Source of the DNA: Ceratotherium simum simum
Taxonomy: Eukaryota; Chordata; Mammalia; Perissodactyla; Rhinocerotidae
Direction of reading: 5' to 3'
Assembly: GCF_000283155.1 (NCBI RefSeq)
Contig: NW_004454163.1
Location: 18,566,633-18,630,632 of the forward strand
DNA: 64,000 bases
Every line of letters begins with the position of its first letter. The stretch's first letter is position 1. Positions 35,895 to 46,712 of this stretch are shown one piece after another. The notes under the pieces are model-generated. The model was not told where the DNA came from, searched no databases, and worked only from the letters and a program-made list of their open reading frames with translations. Position numbers and translations under genes: made by a program.

Positions 35895-35960
35895 TGTTTC
35901 TGATAAGGCTTCTCAGGAGCTTGGCGTTGCAGCAACCTGGGGGGCAGGGGTGAGTCACCT
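35895..35960 (+). promoter_or_regulatory. Candidate regulatory pair: GATA and AP-1/NF-E2 motifs
   Basis: TGATAAGG at 35901-35908 and TGAGTCA at 35951-35957, 50 bp apart in unique DNA. Both are near-consensus. Function is inferred from motifs only. Confidence 0.25.
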
Positions 35961-36224
35961 CAGGCCAGGGAGGGGGTGGGGCTCAGAGAAAAGCTGTGGT
36001 CGCCAGGGAGACTTCTCAAAGAAGCCAGGGAGGTTTTATGGAGAGCTCTTAGTGCCTGGACACCGAGTCCTTGCTAAAAAATACTTAATGAAGGATGCTG
36101 GGTCTCAAGGCTAGGGTGGGGGATGGGTGGGCAGGGAGGTACAACAAAAAAGTGAAGCTAGGGATCCTACTGTCAAGGGAGTGACAGACTAATTGGGGAA
36201 GAGAGTTAATGTAGAGAGCGTTAG

Positions 36225-36600
36225 GTGACTGTTTCCCAAAGTGAGTTCCATGGAACCCTAATCCTGCAAAATGCTCTATGGGGTAGATTTCTGGTCGAAG
36301 GAGTTTGGGAAATACTGCATACTATATTGCCACCTACGTGAAGAACCAACATCCATCTAAGACCAATAAAGGCACTGAGAAGTTCTGCAATGAAGTAATT
36401 TATTTAACAGTCTTTTAACTGTGTCCCAAACATCTGACTAGGGAGCCTTTTTGAACTTTGTTTTCCCCATAGAACTCTTTTTAACATCCAGTGTTTCTAA
36501 AAGCATGTTCCATGGACTACCCCAGCTGCACTAAAGTTAAACCACCAATGCTCCCCTCCCCTGGTGATTCTGATGCACATTGACATTTGGGAGCCAGCAG
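36225..36600. repeat. hAT-Charlie fossil segments
   Basis: 'tttcccaaagtgagttccat' at the left, 'gggaaatactgcatactata' in the middle, and a second end-like block 'cagtgtttctaaaagcatg' near 36490. Family not named. Confidence 0.45.
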
Positions 36601-37232
36601 ATTAGTGTTTCTAGAACACCACTGGGGAGCTCTGCAGTGGAAGAGTCAGGAAGGGAACCAGCCACTGGGGTGTGCACTGTACAAGCTGTGGATTCATGGG
36701 GCACAAGCATTGAGGAAACTGCAGAGCTGCAGGGAGGAGGGTCTCGAGCTGGATCCTAACAGAAAGGCAGATTGGGGGTGGGAGGGTGGGAAGAATATTT
36801 GTTTGTTTTCTCCGAGTCCAGGAAGAGCATAGAGGCCCAAAGAGGAATATAACCCATACCTTTGGCAGCTCGGTGTGATCTCACACTAGTTCACTGGTGT
36901 GAACACACATGGTGTGAACACTAGCATCATGCATTACTAGTGTGCCGAGGAAGCCAAGGTCCCTGCAGCTGAAGACTGGGGCTCGAGAGGGCAGGGGTAC
37001 CTGGGAACAAGCCGAGCCTTGGTCACCTTCTTCTCTGTCCTCACCTCTCCTGTGGGTCCTCAGTGTGAGTAAGGGCTGGGAGTGGTTTGGAGAGTGAGGT
37101 GGGTCTGGCTCCTGGTGTGAAGTTCCAGAAATCAGATTGCAGTCTGCCTGTCTGTGGGTCCATCTGTCTGCAGGCTCCTGCCCCTCTGGCTTCCCTGACC
37201 TCTCTGGACACTAAGAGGGTTTGTGGAACAGG

Positions 37233-37236
<4 letters not shown>

Positions 37237-37276
<40 letters not shown>
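37237..37276 (+). repeat. (GT)20 microsatellite
   Basis: Uninterrupted 40-bp GT run. Expected to be length-polymorphic and able to adopt Z-form DNA. Confidence 0.97.
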
Positions 37277-37277
<1 letters not shown>

Positions 37278-38559
37278 GGGGGTCGCAGGGTTTGAGGGTC
37301 CAGAACTCAAGAAAGAAGGAATATCCAGGTACTTTTACGGCTTCCAGGGCTTTGGTGGGATCTGAAGCCACGTGGTAGGGTGGCCCCGTGGTCGGCTTGG
37401 ATGCTGTCAGCCCAGGGCTAGCGGGCCCTGGGGATGGGCGTGGGAGGCTATTGGGTTCCTGGTTGTCCAGTTTAGAGTCAGTCACTCTGCTGAGTGAGGC
37501 CTGGCCCCTCTGGGCACTGCCTGGGCCACCACCTCGGCATCGACAAGGGACATCAATAAGGAAGGCCCTACAGGTGAGCTTCTCCCCTCTCTGGGCTGAG
37601 ACTTAGAGGAGATAGATTTTGTTTCCCAGTGCCGGCTATTTCTCCAGCCCCCGTTGATAAAAGTTTGTCTGCCATGATTATATGCCTGTCACATTTCATT
37701 GCAACAAACTCTGAGGAAATGTCCAGATTCTTGTCATGTGCTGCAGTGATTGTGTCAAATAGAGTGACAATAAATAGGTCATCCCCTGTGACAAGATTTT
37801 CATTGTGAGCATCTGCAGAGACTTGTCCTCTCACCTGTTAGGACACCAGCCTTAACGGGGGCTACCTTCCTGGTATATCCAGCACAGAGAGGCTGGCTTG
37901 CCGCAGCCCTCGCATGTCCTGTTCAGTGGCCGAGGGTCCTTATTCTTGCCAGGGATGTCACCTCCTCCAGGGCTGCTGAGTTGCACAGCTCCAGGGTGCT
38001 GTCCACATTATTCTTCCCTGGAGGCGTTTCCCCAGGGCATCCCTCGGCTGTGCAAAGACGAGGTTCCACTGCCTTGGTCTGTAGAGGGCTCCCTTCCTGG
38101 CACTTCTGTTCCTCAGCTCTGAGAGTCAGAGCTGTGTTGTCGGGGGGGAAGGAATGGAGGCATGAGGTAGGTCACTGTGAGAAGTAATGAGACCTAACCC
38201 TCTGGAAACGGAGAGCTGAGAACCAGCGCGGAGGGGCCCCAGGGGTAGGGCCATGCTGGGGGAGAAGCACGTTTGTGGAGGCTTCTGACCTGGGTGATGG
38301 AGATGCTGGGGCAGTCACAGGAGCCGGGAGGTTGAGCTGATGAGGAGGGTGGAGGTTTGAGGAACAAGGTATACGTTGGGATCGGCAGATATCTCTGAGT
38401 TTTCTGGCATTTCAAATATGATTCAGGTTATCTACAACAGCTCAGGAATATGTTCTCCGGGTTGCTGTAAGGAGGGGCGACAGTTGTAGGGATTCAGGGA
38501 GAAAAATGTGTGGCGAGAGTGTATAAACTATGAAGCATTGAAAAAATAGACGTGTCTGG

Positions 38560-38770
38560 TCGCCGCTGCTGTGGCTCTTGAAAGAGCCCTGGTCGGCATT
38601 TTGGCTCTGCCAGTCACCAGCTGGTTCTCAAGACCTCCCTCCCTGAGCTTTGGTTTCTCTCCTCAAATCACAGATGGTAACGGCACATCGGGGGTGACCT
38701 GCATATGCACGGAGAGGTGGCCTTCCTTTGGAGAGTATAAACACGTGTGGCAAACGCCAGGGGCGTCTCC
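38560..38770 (+). repeat. MIR SINE, diverged
   Basis: 'attttggctctgccagtcac', 'cctgagctttggtttctctc' and 'acagatggtaacggcacat' follow MIR. Confidence 0.5.
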
Positions 38771-39395
38771 TCCAACGACTTCTGCTCTGTCACTCTTCCC
38801 CACCCATCAGCCAGGGGCCCTTGCCTTGGACCCCAGGAGGTCCAGAGGCTGGTAGGTCCCCCTGCCAGCGATGCTGCTTCAGAAGAGGCTGGAGCCCGAG
38901 TCTGAGATGCCCAGGTGCCCTCTTAGCCTGAGGGTAGCGCCCCCACTTCCTGGCTGTGGCGTTCCTGCCAGCCGTCTGCGAGGGGCCTTGACCCACTGCA
39001 CAGGGGCTGATGGTGAACAGCCCAGGAGGGAGGTTCCTGTGCTCCGCAGGGCCCTCGAGCTGCCTTCAAGGGAATCACACTCGTCCCTGTGAGATGCTTT
39101 GCACTCCTGGGTTTCACTGTGACATTCTTGTCCCTTTTTATGCTTGTTCTCTCTCTCACCACCCTACGTCCCTCCTCGAATCCTAGGATGGTAAATCGAT
39201 CTTACATTCTAATCTGTGAATCAATCTTTCAGACACAAAGGCAGCAGGCTTGCCCCTCCTCCACCTACAGGGTAGAGTCTATTTAAGCAGTCAGCAGGCA
39301 TCTGAGGTAGACCTACTGTGTGCCCAGCTTGGCCACTGTAGGGGCACAAGAAGAGAAGGTAGCCATCTAGGAGCTTAAAACTCAGCTGGGGTCAT

Positions 39396-39700
39396 GGATG
39401 AACCATGGATTCTTTTGTTCCACTTTATGTTTGTGGGATTTATTTATGCTGTTGTGTGTTGTTCTAATTTGTTTGTTCTCGCTGCTGTGTGATATTCCAG
39501 TATGTGAACATACGCGATTTGTTTGTCTGCTCAACTGTTGGTAGGCATTGAGTGGTTTCCAGTTTGAAGCTATCATGAGTAGCTATCATGCTCTGTACCT
39601 CTGCGCTATGTACCATTGGTGAACATCTGTCACGTTTCAGTTGTGTTTATACCTGGCAGTGAAGTCCTGGGTCATACGGCAGGCACACATTCAGCTGTAG
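39396..39700 (-). mobile_element. LINE-1 fragment
   Basis: 'gctgctgtgtgatattccag', 'gtggtttccagtttgaagct', 'tgaagtcctgggtcatacgg' are reverse-complement L1 3' landmarks. Confidence 0.65.
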
Positions 39701-40437
39701 CGGAGGCGGAAGTTGTGTTTTTAGAGTGTGGTGGTGGAAGGCAGACTCTCGGGGTAACGAGGGACGCATGGCATCAGGAGTGAAGGCAGGGAGCTGGAGA
39801 TCTTGTTGCAGCCATCATCAGCCAAGGAGCAGAGAAGCCAAATCTTGGGAGCTGGATCAAGTAAAGCATTTTCTGTCTATGGGATGGATCATGTAGGAAA
39901 CATCAGAGGATGGAGACTGGAGCAGGTGGACTTGGAGAAATTCAGTGGCTGGTGTAGCCCTGGTCAATGGGGGCTTCTTGGTGCTGCCTGATTTGGGCGA
40001 GTGGGGCTTAACTCCTAAGGAAGTCAACCCCCCTGACATGGAGCCTCCAGTGTGCCTGCCTCTGCAGAGCCCCTGCCTGGGCAGCAGCCACTGCCATCAG
40101 GCTGGCAATCATGGTGGCTCGTCATTGTGGAGGCTTTGAGGAGAGAGCCATGGGCTGGGGGCAGCAGAGACCCAGACGATCTCTGTACCTGACCGCACAG
40201 CTCTGTCAAACACCATGGAAGCAAGAGCCCATGCCCGGGGGGAGGCCGAGTACTCTCGACTCTTACTGAGTGCACCAGCCAGGACGCTCACTCCTGCCCA
40301 GGATGGCCGACAGAGGGGGACAGGGAGGGCCTCTGCAGCCCTCCCTGGCATTGGGCTTTGGGGAGGCCTTCCACCGCTTGTTCTCAGTGTCCTGGCCGAG
40401 CAAATAATGCCACCCTTTCGTCCCCCACCTCTTCCAG

Positions 40438-40511
40438 AACGGCAGCAAGGACAACTCGCTGGACATGCTGGGCACGGATATCTGGGCCGCCAACGCCTTT
40501 GATTCCTTCAG
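40438..40511 (+). CDS. CTIF: CTIF coding exon (residues 85-109, last codon split)
   Basis: A 74-nt exon with acceptor CCCCCACCTCTTCCAG and donor GTAAGC. It encodes NGSKDNSLDMLGTDIW then AANAFDSF and carries the first two bases (AG) of a Ser codon that is completed by the T opening the next exon. The split phase agrees exactly with the exon at 41752, which supports both calls. The segment is part of the disordered, Asp/Ser-rich N-terminal half of CTIF. I see no known fold or active site. Because it is not a multiple of three and the next exon is entered in phase 2, skipping it alone would break the frame. Confidence 0.94.
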
Positions 40512-41751
40512 GTAAGCCCCGCCTCCTCTCGTCTGTGGTGTGTGGCTCCGGCAGGGACCTCAGCTTCCTTGTCCCTTTGCCCTGCAGGGTCTTTGGGGGC
40601 TGAGTAAATGTTGAGAGTTCACTGATCAGGAAGTGGAGAGAAACGACGAGAGAGAGGGGATGAGGCAGAGAGGGTGAGACTGGAGAGGAAGGAGGTCGGA
40701 GAGATGAGAGAGGAGAACAAAGGAAGGAAAACTAGGAGAGGATCCATGGGAAAGAGAGAACGAGAAGGGATGAGGAGGCAGAGAGAAATGAGGGTTGAGG
40801 GGAGAGGGAAGACAGAAGCCGACAGTCCAACCACAGGGAGAGGGAGAGAGAGCAGAGGGCAGGGCTGGGGAGAAGGAAGAGCAAAGGAGAATGACACGTG
40901 GGGGCGTCAGGCTCCCTGGGTTATCCCCAGGATGGATAGACCCCACCCTTCCCACCCGATGTTATGGAGGGGGTGGTGGTGCTGGCTGCAGAGAGGTCTG
41001 GAGGAAAGGAAGGATTGTCAGTGGCTCAGACTCTAGAAGGTTCCTGATGGGCCAGGTTGGAAGGACAGGCATTGGCCAGGGTTCCTCAGGATGTGGGGAC
41101 GGTGCCCCTGAAGGGTGAGCTAATGGTCTCCTGCCCTGGTGACCACTCCTCTGGGGAGTGACGGCCTCGGGCCATGCATGGCGGTGGCCCTTTAGCTCCA
41201 CTCTGCCCCGGCCCTGGAGCTGCCACCTTGGGGCGTCCTCCAGACACACCCCTGTCCCGGGCTCGCCCAGCATGGAAGCGCCGTGGGTCTCCTGGGACTG
41301 GACCTTGGCCTCCTGCTTCTCCACTGACTTGCCTTCTGTACCTCAGAGCTGCCTTGTCCCCATTTTGAGCTGCAGTCAAGGCTCTAATGACAGGTTTTTG
41401 GCCTCCTTTCTCTCTCTGGCCTTTCTCAAACGTAGGTGTGAAAACAAACTCTCACGTGTTCGAGGGGGACTGCTGTAGAGTGGGCACCAGGCCCACACGT
41501 GTGTTCTGCAGGCGTGCACAACCGCACAGCAGGGTTGAGGGGAGGGGAGGGCTTCTCAGGCAGCCCTCTGCCTCGTCGTCTGTGGGCACAGAGCTGACAC
41601 CTAGGGCTCCATTCTGAGTGAGGGGTCCCTGCCCAACCCCTGCCTTTGGCCAGTGGGTGCCCTCCCTGGTTGTGCCCCAAAGTTCTCGTCCCCATCAGTA
41701 ATGGCTTGTCACCCCCTTTCCTCCTGTTTCTCGCCTTCCCTCGCCCTCTAG
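40512..41751 (+). other. CTIF: Short CTIF intron (1240 nt) between the residue 85-109 and 109-144 exons
   Basis: Bounded by GTAAGC and CTCTAG. The first third is a long polypurine tract (listed separately); the rest is GC-rich unique sequence. The only intron here short enough for intron-definition splicing. Confidence 0.93.
40631..40890 (+). repeat. Polypurine (GA-rich) low-complexity tract
   Basis: About 260 nt strongly enriched in A/G on the transcribed-sense strand, with many GAGA, GGAGAG and AGGAGG units and few interruptions. Starts 120 nt after the exon donor. Confidence 0.85.
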
Positions 41752-41754
41752 TGG
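41742..41754 (-). promoter_or_regulatory. CTCF-type motif overlapping a splice acceptor
   Basis: CGCCCTCTAGTGG reads CCACTAGAGGGCG on the minus strand, a close match to the CTCF core. The acceptor AG of the CTIF exon is at 41750-41751, inside the motif. Binding is not shown. Confidence 0.45.
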
Positions 41755-41856
41755 TGCCACCTGGGACCTGCAGCCCGAAAAGCTGGACTTCACCCAGTTC
41801 CACAGGAAGCTGCGACACACGCCCAAGCAGCCCCTGCCACACATCGACCGTGAAGG
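41752..41856 (+). CDS. CTIF: CTIF coding exon (residues 109-144, both end codons split)
   Basis: A 105-nt exon after the shortest intron of the window (1240 nt). The acceptor is TCGCCCTCTAG and the donor is GTAAGG. The opening T completes Ser109; the exon then reads GATWDLQPEKLDFTQFHRKL, RHTPKQPLPHIDRE and two bases of Gly144. The Trp, Phe-x-x-Phe and basic HRKLRH run make this the best-defined block of the N-terminal half, and it is the part I recognised most readily as CTIF. The acceptor lies inside a sequence matching the CTCF core on the minus strand, reported separately. The function of this block beyond partner binding is not evident from sequence. Confidence 0.95.
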
Positions 41857-42129
41857 GTAAGGGACGACTCGGGGGACTCTTACATAGAGGTGGGGTGAGG
41901 TGGAGGCCAGCTGTGGCTATATAAGAGCAGGGAGGGGCCTTTCCCCGGCAGGCAGGTATCCCTGCTGCACTGGGGACACACAGGTGGCTGATGTCGGGAG
42001 AGGCTCATCGCCCCAGACCTGCAGGCTCACTGGCCTCCCTCCACCCTTCACTGCCCAGCTGCCTCCAGCCACACTGCCCGCACCCCTTTCTGACCACTCA
42101 CAGTGGCCCTGCTTGTCAGTAGTCTGGTG

Positions 42130-42308
42130 CAGCGGGTCTCACACTTGATCAGAACCACCTGGGGGCTTGTTAAAACACAGGTCTCTGGGTCCACCCCCAG
42201 AACCTCTGATTCAGGAGGTCTGGGGTGTGGCCTGGGAATGTGCATTTCTAACAAGTTCTTAGGGATGCTGATGCTGCTGGTCCAGGGACCCCACTTTGAG
42301 AACCACTG
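42130..42308 (+). repeat. MER5A-like hAT-Charlie element, full length
   Basis: Begins CAGCGGGTCTCACACTTGAT and ends CACTTTGAGAACCACTG, inverted ends. 'gcttgttaaaacacaggtct' and 'gatgctgatgctgctggtcc' are MER5A landmarks. Confidence 0.8.
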
Positions 42309-42475
42309 GTGTAGTGGCTGATTTTACTGAGGTTGTGTCACCTCTGCCTACTTCATGTGTCAATGCTGCCTTCCCCTTCTAAAGACAGTGCTAGGGCCTT
42401 GGCTGACCTCAGATAGGAATGTGACTTCAGCTGGACATGGGGTGTGGGACAGATGGTTTCTTTTCTTTCCTTTTT

Positions 42476-43036
42476 TAAATAATTTTTATTGAGGTAAAAT
42501 TCACATAACATAAAGTTAAACAAATTAACAATTTTAAGGTGTTCAATTCAGTGGTATTTAGTACATTCATAATACTGTGTAACCACCACCTCTATCTAGT
42601 TGCAAAACATTTTCAACACCCCAATATAAAACCTATACCCCTTAAGCAGTAACTCCCCATTCCCTCCTACCCCTGGCAACCACAAGTCTGCTTTCTGTTT
42701 CTATGAATTTACTTATTCTGGATATGTATATATATGGAATCCTATGTGGTCTTTTGTCTCTGGCTTCTTTCATTCAGTATAATATATTTGAGGTTCATCC
42801 ATGCTGTAGCGTGTATCAGTACTTCATTCCTTTTCATGACTGAATAATATTCCATCATATGGATATACCACCACTTGTTTGTCCATTCATCTGCTGATGG
42901 ATATTTGGGTTGTTTCCACCTTTTGGCTACTGTGAATAGTGCTGCTATGAACATTCATGTATAAGTATTTGTTTCAGTCCCTGTTTTCAGTTCTTTTGGG
43001 CTCTATGCCTGGGAGTGGAATTGCTGGGTCACACGG
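42476..43036 (-). mobile_element. LINE-1 3' region, left part (split by LTR)
   Basis: 'tttttattgaggtaaaattc', 'acataacataaagttaaac', 'cctggcaaccacaagtctgc', 'gactgaataatattccatca', 'ggatatttgggttgtttcca', 'gtggaattgctgggtcac' are reverse-complement L1 3' end. The element resumes at 43743. Confidence 0.88.
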
Positions 43037-43742
43037 TCCAATTCTGATACCAATTCCCGTTTGTGTTTTTTTCCCCAACACCACCAAGCAATTTTTTGAC
43101 ACCAGCTGGATGTCCTACAGTTCAACTCAATTCTGACACTATCTGCCTAGACATAGCATCAGATCCCACAGGTTAAGGGCTCAGTCCTACAAGACTGCCC
43201 CCACCTCCACTTCAGGTGCCAGTCAGAGTCCAGGTTGTCACCTGTGCTTCTGACTGACTGGCTATCCAACAAGCCCCTCCTTGGGTTCAGTTAATTTGCT
43301 AGAGTGCTCTCGAGTGCTAGAGAACTCAGGAAAACATTTTACTCATCAGATCACCAGTTTGTTATAAAAGGATATAGAGCCAGATGGAAGAGATGCATAG
43401 GGCAAGATATAGGCAAAGGACACAGAGCTTCTCCAAACTCACCACTCTCCCTGAATCTCCACTAGTTCACCAACCAGGAAGCTCTCCGGACTCATCCTTT
43501 CGGGTTTTTATGGAAGCTGCATTACATAGGCATGATTCATTAAATCCTTGGCCATTGGCAATTGATTCAATCTCCAGCCCCTCTCCCCCCACCCTCAGGT
43601 TACCTAGGGGCTTTCCAAAAGTCACCTCATTAACGTAACAAAAGACACCTTTATCACTTTCTTCACTTAAGAAATTCCAAGGATTTTAGGAGCTCTGTGC
43701 CAGGACTGGGGACAGAGACCAAACATATCTTACTAAAAAATC
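43037..43742 (-). mobile_element. Solo endogenous-retrovirus LTR inserted in L1
   Basis: About 700 bp of foreign sequence breaks an otherwise continuous L1. Read on the minus strand it begins GTGTGATTTTTTAGTAAG, has a degenerate polyadenylation-type region (TATAACAAAC), and ends with sequence typical of an old ERV LTR (a 'ggacatccagctggtgtca' block). No gag, pol or env frames are present, so it is a solitary LTR. Family and exact ends uncertain. Confidence 0.6.
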
Positions 43743-43890
43743 ACACTTGGTGATTCTATGTTTTAACTTTTTAAGGAACTGCCAAACTGTTTTTCACAGC
43801 AGCTGAATATTTTACATTCCCACCAGCAATATACAAGGGTTCTGATTTCTCCACATCTTTGCCAATACTTGTTATTTTCCTTTTTTTTTT
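43743..43890 (-). mobile_element. LINE-1 3' region, right part
   Basis: 'gattctatgttttaactttt', 'aggaactgccaaactgtttt', 'acattcccaccagcaatata', 'tctccacatctttgccaata' continue the L1 interrupted at 43036. Confidence 0.85.
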
Positions 43891-44089
43891 TCTTTTTTTA
43901 ATTGTACGCATGGCTTTTATTTTTCCAATCCTTCCACACCCATTCTTATCTCCCTGTCACTTCAGATCTACACATAACTGGTATTATGGGCCACTTTCCT
44001 GCATCTCACCTGTCCCCTCACTGCCACTCTGCCACACTCCACCCCTAGTGGCCACCCCCTTCTCTTGGCAACACGGGTTTCCCTGCAGG

Positions 44090-44215
44090 GTAATGAGCAA
44101 CAAACTGGGAGGGAATATTCTCATCTCTATTTCAGACAGGAGAGAAATGAAGCTCAAAGAGGCAAAGTATTGTGCCCAAGTCACAGAGCCAAGATTTAAG
44201 GCCTTCTAATGCCAT
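44090..44215 (-). repeat. MIR fragment
   Basis: 'gacaggagagaaatgaagct', 'caaagaggcaaagtattgtg', 'cccaagtcacagagccaag' is diverged reverse-complement MIR. Confidence 0.55.
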
Positions 44216-44818
44216 CCAGTGCCCAGGTCATGACAGCAGAGTATCCTTAATTGGCTTAGCCCCCTTCAAATTTTATGCAAAAGTGTGTGCAGGTGTATAT
44301 TTTTTGGGGGAGAGGCCCATCACTCACATCAGACTCCCTCAGGGTACCCCAGCCTCTCACCACACCTCCTATTTTCATTGTCCTGCCTGTGTGGGTTCCC
44401 TCAGAACTCTTGGGATAGTTTTCCTCTGGGTGGAGAGGGAGATGGCCTTGAGCGTGGAGGCACCCTGATAGAAGGAGACAGAGCACAGCGGAGGCCCAGC
44501 CACGAGGCTCCTCTGGCCCTACCTCACACCGTCCACCACTCACTGCAGGCTCAACCCCTCACCCCACAGCCGTGAGGCCACTTCCCTCCTGAGCTGCTAA
44601 GCTGCACAGGGCTGTGCCCTCCACACTTCTGAGTTCAGGAAACTCACCTTTCCTTAACAGGTCAAGATCAGGAGCAGGTTTTCAGCAGAGGTGGTGCTTC
44701 CCATCTGCCCTGTTGTGGGAGCTCGGGGTATGCACCAGGAACGGGAGGAGCATTTTGCACTTCTGAAGCCCAGTCACTAGGCCTGCTGGGTCCCTGCATG
44801 GTGCTCGGTCCTGTGAGG

Positions 44819-44820
<2 letters not shown>

Positions 44821-44862
<42 letters not shown>
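44821..44862 (+). repeat. (CA)21 microsatellite
   Basis: Uninterrupted 42-bp CA run, the longest simple repeat of the window. Confidence 0.97.
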
Positions 44863-44868
<6 letters not shown>

Positions 44869-46239
44869 AAAATATGGTCTGCCCAGAAGGACTGTTTGCT
44901 CTCTGTCAAAATGAGACGTGAACCCATTGATGATTGAGACTGTGTAGGAAAAAAAAAGACTCAGTTTTGTGGTATAGACATTTAGAGAATACACAGTATA
45001 AAATAAGCCACCGGGTGGGCGGTTAAATAAAGCAAATGCAAAGTGGGTGAGAAGAGAGCACTTTTGGGGGATGAACTGTCTAGGAAAGCTTCGGGAGAGA
45101 GAAGGCACTTCACTGGGAAGCTCCTGTGCTCCTGTGTCCCCTGGGAGCACGTAGATGGTACAACCAGTGGGGAAACTGAGGCCCAGAGGATAGAAGTGAT
45201 GGCGCTGCCTCACGACCTGAAGGAGTCAGATGGAGAATGCGTGAAGTCGAGGTTTGTGAAAGGGTCTGCACCAGTTCACAAATTAACATCGTAACAACAT
45301 ACTATTTGGCAGCAGCAGCGATAGGTGACTATCCAGGAAGGAAAGATTCCCCTCGTGCTGCAGGCCCTTCTGAAGCCAGAGGAACCGGCCACACTTGCTT
45401 GCCAGCTGCAGGCCAGGCTCACCACTCGCAGGAGCCTGCTAGATGTGCTGACAGTCACCTGGGGTCTCCTACAGACATCTGGCTCTCTGGCCAAATCCTG
45501 CCTCTGCCGGGTTCCTGGGGGGAGTCTGGGCACAGCATCCTGCGGCCACCTTGTGGCTGGGCCAGGAACTGTGTCCCTCTTAGAGTCCTGTGCCCTGGGG
45601 ACAAGCTCCATGTGCCCAGCTGCTGCATCCCTCGGAAGCAGGGCATCACTCAGTTGCCAAGGCTTCCCACAGCCTGTGTTTCCATGGAGGGACAGAACTC
45701 GGAGAGGCTGTTGCCTTGGAAACCGTGTTGGCAGCTGTGACTCAGCTGGTCTACAGCAACCTTCTGCCCCCTGAACCCGCAGTCCTCCAGGGGGTTCTGA
45801 GCCCCAGACTGGGCAGGCCTAGGGGGACAGCAAGCCCTCCCTGCACACCGCTCACTGCAGACCCCGGGGGCTGCTGAGGGGACAGTGAAAGGCCATGCGT
45901 GTGCGAGGCTGGGCTGGTGCACGCCGGGGAGTCCAGAGGTGTGTGACAGCCACACGTGACCTGGGGGAGGGGGTGTCAGCCGTGGCAGTCAGCCAAGAGT
46001 CTCCAGTTCCCTCCTCCCCCACTGCCATGGCACATACAAAACAGATGACTGCGAGCAGTTGGTGCCTTCACGGGCCAGCCTGTCTCTACCCGGCAGATTT
46101 GTTTCCAGACCTTTCTCCACCTCGTCATTTGCAGCCCAGCACATCACCAGGCCCTAGTGGGGAGGAGGGGGCAAAACTCTCCTTTTTTCCCTCCTTACAC
46201 CCCTCCCACCCCAGCTCCACTTACCAGAACCCGAGCTGA

Positions 46240-46585
46240 CCTCCAGCGCCCTGTTGGCCCTTTGCCCACCCCCTGGCACCCACCCCACCCCACTCCACTC
46301 CAGCCACGTGAACGCTGACGTTCTTAGCTCCAGCCCTTTGCCCCGCTGCCCTCTGCCTGGGGCATCCTCCCAGAGTCTGCTTGGCCGGCTCACGCCTCCC
46401 CTCCCTCCCCTAGCCCCAGACCGCTGCTCCTCTGTTCTTGTACCCACCTCTTGCCCCTGACCGCGCACTCCCACTGCGCTGTGGCACGGAGGGCAGAGCA
46501 GGGCCCGGTCTGCGCATTGTCTACACTGAGGCCCAGCCCCAGCGGAGCCCGCACAGAAGCGCTTGTTGAGTGAGCACATAGATCG
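46240..46585 (+). repeat. L2 LINE 3' segment, GC-rich and diverged
   Basis: Pyrimidine-rich with 'ctctgcctggggcatcctcc', 'cacggagggcagagcagggc' and 'gcgcttgttgagtgagca', matching the order of the sense L2 3' end. The 150-residue minus-strand frame here is a shadow. Confidence 0.5.
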
Positions 46586-46698
46586 TATCCCTGCGCCCTC
46601 TTCCACCCAAGCCTTGCTGGGTTTGCAACCGCATGGTTTCTCTTCCTCGGGTTCCAGGACGCCTCCGGCGGTAGGACTTTCATCACACTTATCTCATG

Positions 46699-46712
46699 CT
46701 GCCCCCTACTGG
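46699..46712 (-). promoter_or_regulatory. CTCF-type motif
   Basis: CTGCCCCCTACTGG reads CCAGTAGGGGGCAG on the minus strand, essentially a consensus CTCF core. Confidence 0.5.

Larger units (their letters stand above)
25380..40437 (+). other. CTIF: CTIF intron between residues 84 and 85 (15058 nt)
   Basis: Bounded by GTAGGG and CTTCCAG. Repeats are listed separately. Unassigned stretches: 25380-25580, 25770-26520, 26700-28450 (weak L2-like at 26710-26870), 29300-29780, 29950-30500, 33045-35400 (L2-like piece near 34380-34480), 35640-36220, 36610-38550 (with a (GT)20 run and an AT-balanced island at 37600-37830), 38780-39390 and 39710-40437. I see no additional gene. Confidence 0.9.

Noticed and set aside
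44821..44862. CRISPR-like or other regularly spaced repeats
   Set aside because: The only tandem arrays are microsatellites, SINE tails and L1 5' UTR monomers. There are no repeat-spacer structures, as expected for a mammalian genome.
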